From an uncultured Paracoccaceae bacterium (GTDB lineage: Bacteria > Pseudomonadota > Alphaproteobacteria > Rhodobacterales > Rhodobacteraceae), in contig CANKZJ010000012.1 in NCBI GenBank assembly GCA_947488605.1, positions 1 through 54,773 on the forward strand: DNA of 54,773 nucleotides, read 5' to 3'. The notes under the pieces were generated by a model that saw only the letters and a list, made by a program, of their open reading frames with translations, was not told the origin of the DNA and did not search any database. The translations under genes and the position numbers were made by a program. How positions within the stretch are numbered: the stretch's first letter is position 1; each line of letters starts with the position of its first letter. Of the stretch, positions 1-7,066 are shown one piece after another.

Positions 1-77
1 TGCCACGATCTGCCCTTCGGCTTGCAGCAAGGCGACGATGCGCATTTTGTCCGCAGGATCAGCCCGCGCAATCAGCG
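1..77. repeat. 77-bp terminal identity marking a circular molecule
   Basis: The first 77 bases equal the last 77 (54697-54773) base for base. An exact overlap of this odd length is typical of a circular contig left unclosed by a k-mer assembler. Removing one copy gives a 54,696-bp circle and joins the two ATPase pieces in frame, because 54,696 is a multiple of three. A genuine terminal direct repeat on a linear element is the alternative, but the rejoined reading frame and the repABC origin argue against it. Confidence 0.93.
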
Positions 78-1776
78 TATCACGGTCCAGCGCATGGGCC
101 AGTTCTGTATCAGACATCTTGACCAGCACGTCATGTGTCAGCACCGCGCGCGCGTTCAATCCGATGCTGTCGGCAATCGCTTGGGCTGTCACGGGGCTAT
201 CGCCAGTGATCATGATAATGCGTGTGCCTGCGGCATGCGCGAGTGCAACAGCGGCGGGCACTTCGGGACGCGGCGGGTCGATGATGCCAACAAGGCCAAG
301 AAAGACCAAGGCGTCTTCGCGCAAGGTGCTATCTGGACTTTGAGCTGTCGCCAGCGCAATCACGCGATGCCCTTTGGCGGCCATGTCGGTATAGGCCGCC
401 TCGATCTTGGTGCGGGTGTCATCTGTCAGCGGCACGGGCCCGTCCAGCCCCATGATTGCCGTGCATAAATCGCGCAACCGCTCTGGTGCGCCCTTGGTAA
501 GCACCTTCGGGCCGTCAGGGGTTTTCCGCAAGATGCTCATCCGCTTGCGGTCACTGTTAAAGGGTAACTCACCCACGATATCAGCAGGGTCGGGCAGGGC
601 GGCCCACCCCTTGTAGGCAAGGGTCAGCAGCGCGCCTTCCGTGGGGCTGCCGATCATGGTCCAGGCGTCAGGCTGGTGGTGTAGGGTGGCGTGTGTGCAG
701 CCCGCGCAGACCTCCAGCAGTCCGGCCAGCACCGGATCGTTTGAGGCGCGCCGCTTTTCACCCTTCATCGCGACATGGCCTGATGGGTCGTACCCCGTGC
801 CTGTCACGCTGTAGCGGCCTTGCGGTGTCCAGATTTCGGTCGCGGTCATCTTGTTTTCGGTCAGCGTGCCGGTCTTGTCAGTGCAGATGACCGACGCAGC
901 ACCCAGCGTTTCAACCGCTTGCAACCGCCGTGTCAGCGCGTTTTGCCGAACCAATGCGGCAGCGCCCAAAGCAATGGTGATCGTCACCACCGCTGGCAGC
1001 CCCTCGGGCACCATCGCGACCGCCAGCGATATACCGGTCATGAACATTTCGGCCATCGGGCGGCCATTCCAGACGCCCAAACCCATGATTGCAGCGGCGA
1101 TCAGCAAAGCGACCATGCCCAGTTGTTTCGCCAATTGCCCAAGCTGGCGTTGCAGGTGGGTTTCGCGCTGCGCGACCGATCCTGTCAGCACCGCAATCTG
1201 GCCAAAGCGTGTCTGTGTGCCGATCGCTGTGACCCGCGCCATACCGCGCCCTTCGACCACGTTGGTGCCCATAAACAGGGCAGGGGTATCGCCATCCTTG
1301 GCAACCTGCATGGATTCGCCCGTCAGCGCGCTTTCATCGGCAAAAAGCGCTGTTTGTTCGATCACGTCCGCATCGGCAGGCACGCGGTCGCCAGCGGCCA
1401 CGATGATCAGATCACCGGGCACCAGATCGCGCGCCGCGACAATCATCTGGCGACCATCGCGCAACACCGTTGCCTGCGGGGACATCATGTTGCGCAAGGC
1501 TTGCAGCGCGTTTTCGGCGCGCCATTCCTGCACAAATCCCAAGGCACCGTTCAGCGCGATCACGATGGCAATCGCAATGGTATCAATCCTCTCGCCCACC
1601 ACAAAGGCGATCACCGCCGCGATAATCAAAATCACCACCAACACATTGGTGAACTGACGCAGCAGAATACGCAGCGGCGACGGCCCCGCCACGTGCGGCA
1701 GTTCATTCCAGCCGTGTGTGTCGTGCAGCGCCACCACACGCTGCGTGGTCAAACCCGATGTCAGATCATCTGTCAT
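1..1776 (-). CDS. Cation-transporting P-type ATPase (P-IIA, Ca-type), N-terminal 592 residues; continues at 54696
   Basis: N-terminal and central part of a P-type ATPase that crosses the join of the circle; with 53899-54696 it totals 857 residues. It starts at the ATG at 1776-1774. In order: cation ATPase N domain, first membrane pair (about 45-80), actuator domain with TGES (152-155), TM4 with PEGLP (257-261), phosphorylation motif DKTGT with Asp300, then the nucleotide-binding domain. PEGLP in TM4, SSN-GE in TM5 and NLITDG in TM6 correspond to the SERCA Ca2+-site residues, so export of Ca2+ (or Mn2+) across the inner membrane is the best guess. It is divergent from the phasin gene with a FixK/FNR box (1812-1825) 36 bp upstream, and is followed by the VIT gene. 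Confidence 0.9.
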   Translation of the reverse strand, partial: MTDDLTSGLTTQRVVALHDTHGWNELPHVAGPSPLRILLRQFTNVLVVILIIAAVIAFVVGERIDTIAIAIVIALNGALGFVQEWRAENALQALRNMMSPQATVLRDGRQMIVAARDLVPGDLIIVAAGDRVPADADVIEQTALFADESALTGESMQVAKDGDTPALFMGTNVVEGRGMARVTAIGTQTRFGQIAVLTGSVAQRETHLQRQLGQLAKQLGMVALLIAAAIMGLGVWNGRPMAEMFMTGISLAVAMVPEGLPAVVTITIALGAAALVRQNALTRRLQAVETLGAASVICTDKTGTLTENKMTATEIWTPQGRYSVTGTGYDPSGHVAMKGEKRRASNDPVLAGLLEVCAGCTHATLHHQPDAWTMIGSPTEGALLTLAYKGWAALPDPADIVGELPFNSDRKRMSILRKTPDGPKVLTKGAPERLRDLCTAIMGLDGPVPLTDDTRTKIEAAYTDMAAKGHRVIALATAQSPDSTLREDALVFLGLVGIIDPPRPEVPAAVALAHAAGTRIIMITGDSPVTAQAIADSIGLNARAVLTHDVLVKMSDTELAHALDRDTLIARADPADKMRIVALLQAEGQIVA

Positions 1777-1811
1777 ACCCTTTGCAATCCATGATCAAGG
1801 CACGGTGTGTG

Positions 1812-1825
1812 TTGATAGATGTCAA
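1812..1825. promoter_or_regulatory. FixK/FNR box 1
   Basis: TTGATAGATGTCAA, an exact TTGA-N6-TCAA palindrome between the divergent ATPase (start 1776) and phasin (start 1885) genes. No -10 sits at the ideal class II distance on either strand; a TATCAT lies 29 bp beyond the box towards phasin, so the geometry here is less clear than at other boxes. Confidence 0.8.
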
Positions 1826-1884
1826 TCGCAGCACGGTTTTCGCTGATAAACTGCTATCATCACCAGACAAGGAGGGAGCCTGTC

Positions 1885-2247
1885 ATGGCCAAATCAAAGC
1901 AAGACACAAACACCAGCAAAGACCCCGTCGCCATCGGTCAAGAATTCATGCAGCAGTTCGAAGACGCGGGCCTCGGTCCCATGCGTTGGATGGGCACCGC
2001 ATGGTTTGAAGCGATGGCTGACATGAACAGCGAATTGGTGGCATTTGTCGCGGACCGCATCAAAGAAGACGTCAAAACCCAGCATGAATTGTTGCATTGC
2101 AAATCCGCCGAAGAGCTTCGCAAGGCGCAACTCGCATTCATTGAAAAGGCGCATAAGCAATACACCGAAGAAACCGGCAAGATCGTCAAAATGGGGTTAG
2201 ATATGCTGCCAACTGCGATAAAAAACACCAAAGATACGCCACTTTAG
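1885..2247 (+). CDS. Phasin family protein
   Basis: A 120-residue, mostly helical, charged protein with the amphipathic pattern of phasins: an N-terminal lead of polar residues, then FMQQFEDAG, WFEAMADMNSELVAFVADRI and a long helix with AEELRKAQLAFIEKAHKQYTEE split by hydrophobic steps. Phasins coat polyhydroxyalkanoate granules in the cytoplasm and control their size. The start at 1885 is chosen because AGGAGGGAG lies just upstream; an in-frame upstream extension to 1819 would overlap the FixK/FNR box region and has no ribosome site. The 3' end overlaps the convergent SulP gene by 4 bp. No PHA synthase is on this plasmid, so granules would be made by chromosomal enzymes. Confidence 0.82.
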   Translation: MAKSKQDTNTSKDPVAIGQEFMQQFEDAGLGPMRWMGTAWFEAMADMNSELVAFVADRIKEDVKTQHELLHCKSAEELRKAQLAFIEKAHKQYTEETGKIVKMGLDMLPTAIKNTKDTPL

Positions 2248-3971
2248 CGCTTTGTCGGCCGCAGCCCTGCGTGGCGGGCCGCCTCGTATTGGGTCAGGAA
2301 AACCTTGCCCGACAGATCATCCAGGAAATGCGCGTGCAGCAAGCGGTCCATGACCGGGCCTTTGACCTCTGACAGGTGCAACTTTACGTCCATCTCGCGC
2401 AGGCGGTCATTGATCGCTTCGAGCGTTTCCAGCGCGCTGAGGTCGATTTCATTGATCGCGCTGCATTGCAGGATGACATGTTCGATCAATTGATCATCTG
2501 CCAGGCGCGCAAGGATCACGTCCTCCAGAAACCGTGCATTCGCAAAATAAAGGCTCTCGTCCAACCGCAGGGTCAGGATACGCGGGTCGGTCTGTACCTT
2601 ATGGCGGTTGATATTGCGGAAATGTTCGGTGCCGGGGACCAAGCCGACCTCGGCGATATGCGGTCGCGATGAAGCGTAGAGATGCACCAGAATGGACAGG
2701 ATCACGCCCGCCGATACACCCGCCTCGACCCCCACGGTAAGGGTGACAAGGATCGTCACAAGCACCGCCATGAAATCCGCCCGCGAATACGCCCAACTGC
2801 GCCGCAAGATGCTGAAATCCACCAGGCTGAGGACCGCAACGATGATTGTGGCGGCCAATGTCGCCTTGGGCAGAAAATAGATCAACGGGGTTAGGCCGAC
2901 CGCGGCAATGGCCAGCCCGATTGCCGTGAATGCGCCCGCCGCAGGTGTTTGCGCGCCCGCATCGAAATTCACCACGGACCGCGAAAAGCCGCCCGTCACC
3001 GGAAAACCACCTGTGAACGCCGCACCCAGATTGGCCGCCCCCAACCCGATAAGTTCCTGATTGGGGTCAACCCGCTGCCGTTTCTTAGCGGCCAGTGTTT
3101 GGGCCACGGAAATGGATTCAACAAACCCGATGACCGAGATCAGGAAGGCGGGCAGCAGCAATTGCTGCAACAAGACCGGCGAGAATGATGGCAAGGTAAA
3201 GGGCGGCAGGCTTTGTGGCACGGCCCCCACGATCTGCACGCCTTGATCCGCCAGCCCCCAATACCAAACGGCGACGGTCGTGGCGACGACAGCCACCACA
3301 GGTCCGGCTTTGGTGGCCACGTCAGCTGCTTTTGCGCCCATGCCGATGGCCTTTAGCGCGGGTTTCAGGCCCTTGCGGACCCAGAACAAAAACGCGGTAG
3401 CACTGATGCCGATGATTGCTGTGGGCAGGTTGACGTCTGGCAAATGCACAAACAACGACAAGGTGAGATCAAGAAGGGTATGCCCCTCTGCATCGATCCC
3501 GAAGATGTTTTTTAACTGGCTAGCCGCGATGATCAGACCCGAGGCCGTGATGAACCCCGAAATCACCGGATGGGACAGGAAATTGGCCAGAAATCCAAGG
3601 CGCAACAGCCCCAGCCCCAGCAGCATCACCCCCGACAATCCCGCCAACGACAGGGCGGCCACAGCATAGCCCGCTGTGCCTTGTTCGACGATATTGCCCA
3701 AGGCCGCCGCCGTCATCAGCGACACCACCGCCACCGGCCCGACGGCCAGCGCGCGGCTTGTGCCAAAGACGGTATAAAGCATGATCGGCACGATGGACGC
3801 GTATAGTCCGGCCTCGGGCGGTAATCCCGCCAGCAACGCATAGGCCAGCGATTGTGGGATCAGCATGATCGTTACAATCAGCGCCGCAATCATGTCGTTG
3901 CCAAAAGCAGCGCGATCATAGTGACGCGCCCACGCCAAAATGGGCACGTACCGCAGCAGTCTATTTGTCAT
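2244..3971 (-). CDS. SulP family anion transporter with C-terminal STAS domain
   Basis: A 575-residue SulP/SLC26 permease. The N-terminal two thirds are strongly hydrophobic with the family signature region IPQSLAYALLAGLPPEAGLY near residues 38-57; the last 120 residues form a STAS domain containing SAINEIDLSALETLEAI. SulP proteins move sulfate, bicarbonate or other oxyanions across the inner membrane. It is the third gene of an operon, 11 bp after the sulfide:quinone oxidoreductase. This suggests a role in exporting or importing sulfur oxyanions formed by sulfide oxidation; bicarbonate remains possible. Expression is expected from box 2 at 6610. Confidence 0.88.
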   Translation of the reverse strand: MTNRLLRYVPILAWARHYDRAAFGNDMIAALIVTIMLIPQSLAYALLAGLPPEAGLYASIVPIMLYTVFGTSRALAVGPVAVVSLMTAAALGNIVEQGTAGYAVAALSLAGLSGVMLLGLGLLRLGFLANFLSHPVISGFITASGLIIAASQLKNIFGIDAEGHTLLDLTLSLFVHLPDVNLPTAIIGISATAFLFWVRKGLKPALKAIGMGAKAADVATKAGPVVAVVATTVAVWYWGLADQGVQIVGAVPQSLPPFTLPSFSPVLLQQLLLPAFLISVIGFVESISVAQTLAAKKRQRVDPNQELIGLGAANLGAAFTGGFPVTGGFSRSVVNFDAGAQTPAAGAFTAIGLAIAAVGLTPLIYFLPKATLAATIIVAVLSLVDFSILRRSWAYSRADFMAVLVTILVTLTVGVEAGVSAGVILSILVHLYASSRPHIAEVGLVPGTEHFRNINRHKVQTDPRILTLRLDESLYFANARFLEDVILARLADDQLIEHVILQCSAINEIDLSALETLEAINDRLREMDVKLHLSEVKGPVMDRLLHAHFLDDLSGKVFLTQYEAARHAGLRPTKR

Positions 3972-3982
3972 GTTTGCGAACC

Positions 3983-5656
3983 CTAGTTTGCGCTGACCTT
4001 CTCAGGTTTCGCCATCCATTCACGCCCCTTGAGCATCGCACCCCAATAGACCGGCGGCAGGATCTTTTCCTTGAGAAGCCATGCCATCCGCGACGGTTTC
4101 GTCCCATCCACAAGGAATTTGGGGAAGCTGGGCAATAGCGTGCCGCCATAGCCAAATTCGGCCAGCACGATCTTGCCGCGCTCGACGGTTAGCGGGCAAG
4201 AGCCATAGCCGTTATATTGCGCCACAGGTGCGCGCCCCCGGATATCTGCCACGACATTCGCCGCCACGATCGGCGCTTGAATGCGCGCCGCAGCAGCCGT
4301 TTTCGCATTGGGCGCGTTCATCACGTCACCCAGCGACCAGATATTGTCATAGGTTTTGTGGCGCAGGGTGGCCTGATCGACATCGACCCAACCTGCGGCA
4401 TCAGCCAAAGGCGACACCTTGATAAAATCAGGCGCCGATTGCGGCGGGCAGACGTGCATCATGTCAAATTCCATCTCGATCCGCTCGACCGGTGTGTCGG
4501 GTTTGGCCACATCAAACCAAGCTTTCTTGGCGGGTCCATCAACGGCGACGAGGTTGTGAAAGAAATTCAGGTCAGCCCCGTATTTCTGCACATACTTCTC
4601 AAGCGCGGGCACGTAATCCTTCACCCCGAACAACACGCCGCCAGCGTTGTTAAAGTGGATATCAATGTCCTTCAGCACCCCGCGCCGGAACCAAGCATCA
4701 CCAGACAGATACATCGCCTTTTGTGGCGCACCCGCACATTTGATCGGCATAGGTGGTTGGGTAAAGATCGCGCGACCTTCTTTCATATCGCGCACCAGTT
4801 CCCAAGTGTAGGGCGCCAAATCATAGCGGTAATTCGAGGTCACACCGTTCTTGCCCAGCGTCTCGACCAGTCCTTCGACCTTGTTCCAATCCAGCTTCAA
4901 CCCCGGACACACGATCAGCCGCGCGTATTTCACCACGCGGCAGCCATCGAGGATGACAGCATCATCCTTCGGCTCAAACGCCGCCACCGCCGATTTCAGC
5001 CAATGCACGCCTTTGGGGATCAGGCTGCCCATTGTGCGCACGGTGTCCTGGGCTTCGAAAATGCCGCCGCCGACCATCGTCCAGCCGGGTTGGTAATAGT
5101 GTATTTCGGCGGGATCGATGATTGCGATCTCAAGGCCCGGTTTGCGCGCTTTCAAGCTGGCCGCCACGGCAATGCCCGCCGCTCCACCCCCCACGACAAC
5201 CACGTCATAGCTGGCATCGCCGGTATCTGTCGGCGTCTTGCCACCATTGGCGATGCGCCGCACGACGCCGGCCATGTCATATCCTGCGGCCTTGGTCGTG
5301 CTTAAGATATCGGCGACACTTTGCGTTTTTGCCTGCGTCAACGACCAAAGCGTCGCCGACCGCGTCCCTGTCCGGCAAAAAGCCAGCACAGGGCCGGGCA
5401 GTTGCGTCATCAGCTTGTCAAAATCATCGGCATCGGCATCGCTGACTTTGCCCATGGTGATTGGCTGGTAGGCTGTTTCCAACCCCAGCTTTTGCGCCAC
5501 GGCTTCGATTTCCTGAAAGGTTGGCTGATCAGCGCCTTCGCCGTCGGGGCGATTGCAGATGATCGACCGAAAGCCTTTTTCATGGATTGCGGGCAGGTCT
5601 GCAACAGCGACCTGCGGGGTGACCGAAATATCCGAGGTCAGTTTCTTGATATCCAT
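3983..5656 (-). CDS. sqr: BLH/DUF442 rhodanese-like domain fused to type II sulfide:quinone oxidoreductase
   Basis: A 557-residue two-domain protein. Residues 1-110 are a BLH (DUF442) phosphatase/rhodanese-like domain with the active-site loop FCRTGTR around Cys94. Residues from about 150 are a flavoprotein with FAD motif VVVVGGGAAG and strong likeness to mitochondrial-type SQOR: IKCAGAPQK carries Cys307 and GYGSCPL carries Cys487, matching human Cys201 and Cys379, the trisulfide-forming pair. It should oxidise sulfide to persulfide and pass electrons to quinone at the inner membrane, with the N-terminal domain possibly handling the persulfide. Second gene of the operon; 12 bp follow the dioxygenase gene. 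Most SQRs lack the BLH fusion. Confidence 0.92.
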   Translation of the reverse strand: MDIKKLTSDISVTPQVAVADLPAIHEKGFRSIICNRPDGEGADQPTFQEIEAVAQKLGLETAYQPITMGKVSDADADDFDKLMTQLPGPVLAFCRTGTRSATLWSLTQAKTQSVADILSTTKAAGYDMAGVVRRIANGGKTPTDTGDASYDVVVVGGGAAGIAVAASLKARKPGLEIAIIDPAEIHYYQPGWTMVGGGIFEAQDTVRTMGSLIPKGVHWLKSAVAAFEPKDDAVILDGCRVVKYARLIVCPGLKLDWNKVEGLVETLGKNGVTSNYRYDLAPYTWELVRDMKEGRAIFTQPPMPIKCAGAPQKAMYLSGDAWFRRGVLKDIDIHFNNAGGVLFGVKDYVPALEKYVQKYGADLNFFHNLVAVDGPAKKAWFDVAKPDTPVERIEMEFDMMHVCPPQSAPDFIKVSPLADAAGWVDVDQATLRHKTYDNIWSLGDVMNAPNAKTAAAARIQAPIVAANVVADIRGRAPVAQYNGYGSCPLTVERGKIVLAEFGYGGTLLPSFPKFLVDGTKPSRMAWLLKEKILPPVYWGAMLKGREWMAKPEKVSAN

Positions 5657-5668
5657 ATCAGCCTCCTG

Positions 5669-6550
5669 TCAAAGTTGGTTCAGCGGCACTTTGAGCATCT
5701 CGTTGCCATCTTTATCGACAGGCACTTCGCCTGCGCGCATGTTCACTTGCAGCGATGGAATGATCAGTTTTGGCATATCCAGCGTCGCGTCGCGTTCCGT
5801 GCGGAATTTGATGAAATCTTCGCGGGTTTTGCCGCCACCGACATGGATGTTTTGTGCCTTTTCTTCGGCCACTGTGGTTTCCCATTTGATATCGCGTCCG
5901 TTCGGGCCGTAATCGTGGCACATGAACAGGCGCATATCATCGGGCAGGGCCAGTACCTTTTGGATGCTGTCATAAAGTGTGCCGGCATCGCCGCCTGGGA
6001 AATCAGCACGCGCTGATCCACCATCAGGCATGAAAAGCGTATCACCGACAAAGCAAGCGTCGCCAATGACATGCACCATGCAAGCGGGGGTATGCCCCGG
6101 TGTGGCAATCGCAAAGCCTTGCATGCCGCCAATCATGTAGGTGTCACCATCTTTGAACAGCGCGTCAAACTGCGACCCGTCGCGCTGGAACTCTGTACCT
6201 TCGTTAAAGACCTTGCCAAACGTGTCCTGCACCACGGTGATCTTGTCGCCAACACCGATTTTGCCACCCAGTTTTTCCTGAATATAGGGGGCGGCACTCA
6301 GGTGGTCTGCATGGACATGGGTTTCAATGATCCAGTCCAGTTTCAGATCGCGGCGCTGCACCTCGGCGATCAAGGCATCCGCGCTGTCAAAAGTGATCCG
6401 GCCAGCGGCGTAATCGATATCCATCACGCTGTCGATGATTGCGCAGTGGTCACCATCGGGTTCTGATACGATGTAACTGATTGTATTCGTTGCCTCGTCA
6501 AAGAAGGCGGAAACATGCGGGGTGGTGGTCATGTGAACGGGATAGGTCAT
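5669..6550 (-). CDS. MBL-fold persulfide dioxygenase-like hydrolase
   Basis: A 293-residue metallo-beta-lactamase-fold protein. The metal motif THVHADH (His78, His80, Asp82, His83) is followed by ATPGHTPACM and CFVGDTLFMPD, the ETHE1/persulfide dioxygenase and BLH-partner pattern in which iron is bound by two His and one Asp. It would oxidise glutathione persulfide, made from SQR product, to sulfite. First gene of the sulfide operon; GAGGAGC precedes the ATG by about 7 bp. The promoter is box 2 (6610-6623) with TATTAG exactly 22 bp beyond, so expression should rise when FixK is active. A closely related alternative is a BLH lactonase-type hydrolase of the bigR operon. Confidence 0.88.
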   Translation of the reverse strand: MTYPVHMTTTPHVSAFFDEATNTISYIVSEPDGDHCAIIDSVMDIDYAAGRITFDSADALIAEVQRRDLKLDWIIETHVHADHLSAAPYIQEKLGGKIGVGDKITVVQDTFGKVFNEGTEFQRDGSQFDALFKDGDTYMIGGMQGFAIATPGHTPACMVHVIGDACFVGDTLFMPDGGSARADFPGGDAGTLYDSIQKVLALPDDMRLFMCHDYGPNGRDIKWETTVAEEKAQNIHVGGGKTREDFIKFRTERDATLDMPKLIIPSLQVNMRAGEVPVDKDGNEMLKVPLNQL

Positions 6551-6609
6551 GGTTGCTCCTCGATTAATACATTTCAGTTATCTAATATATCAATGGACCT
6601 TGCCCCTCA

Positions 6610-6623
6610 TTGATCAAGATCAA
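6610..6623. promoter_or_regulatory. FixK/FNR box 2
   Basis: TTGATCAAGATCAA, a perfect consensus box overlapping the stop codon of the upstream DksA-like gene and placed for the sulfide operon. A -10 TATTAG lies at 6587-6582, exactly 22 bp beyond the box, which centres the box at about -41.5 from transcription start near 6575. Confidence 0.92.
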
Positions 6624-6940
6624 TCTTGCACAACGCAGTTTCGACAAATCATCGCGTAGGGGACCGCATCCAGCCGTTCGGACGAAATAGGCGCTCCGCA
6701 TTTGAGGCAAGTGCCGTAGGTGCCATCCGCGATGCGTTTGAGCGCGTCATTCAGCAACCGCACCTCTTGGCTGTTGGCCCGGCCGAGGCTTGAAAGCACT
6801 TCGTCGTCTTCCAGATCAATCGCCTGATCCTCAAGGTCTGCGGGAAGCGGTTGATCAAGATCATCCGAAATTTGTTGCATATGCGCGGTCAATTCCTTGA
6901 TCCGCGCCGCGATCAACATTTTGCGTTTGGTGATGTCCAT
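6620..6940 (-). CDS. TraR/DksA family zinc-finger protein
   Basis: A 106-residue DksA-like protein: N-terminal coiled-coil (about 5-60) with an acidic DLEDDEVLSSLGRA stretch, then a C-terminal zinc finger CLKC...CRNC near residues 79-103. Family members bind the RNA polymerase secondary channel and adjust transcription, usually with ppGpp. It is shorter than E. coli DksA (151), like the small DksA-type proteins encoded near stress genes. AAGGAG precedes the ATG. Divergent from ppsA with box 3 between them; its stop codon overlaps box 2. It may help reset transcription under low energy. Confidence 0.88.
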   Translation of the reverse strand: MDITKRKMLIAARIKELTAHMQQISDDLDQPLPADLEDQAIDLEDDEVLSSLGRANSQEVRLLNDALKRIADGTYGTCLKCGAPISSERLDAVPYAMICRNCVVQD

Positions 6941-6998
6941 GGGTCCGCTCCTTGTGCGTTTGGTCCCATGCAGTGTGTCGCCAAAGTGGCGGGGCGGA

Positions 6999-7012
6999 TT
7001 GACCTATGTCAG
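6999..7012. promoter_or_regulatory. FixK/FNR box 3 (one mismatch)
   Basis: TTGACCTATGTCAG, matching TTGA-N6-TCAA except for the last base, between the divergent dksA-like gene (start 6940) and ppsA (start 7067). Towards ppsA a CAAAAT lies 21 bp beyond the box. Confidence 0.65.
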
Positions 7013-7066
7013 TTTCTTTGGCCCGCCCTGCGCCAAAATCCCCCAAAGACACTGGAGGATGACACG

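Noticed and set aside
820..1794. Long plus-strand open frame (324 codons)
   Set aside because: It lies opposite the P-type ATPase, whose motifs are unmistakable; the plus-strand translation is low-complexity, His/Arg/Gln-rich and without a ribosome site.
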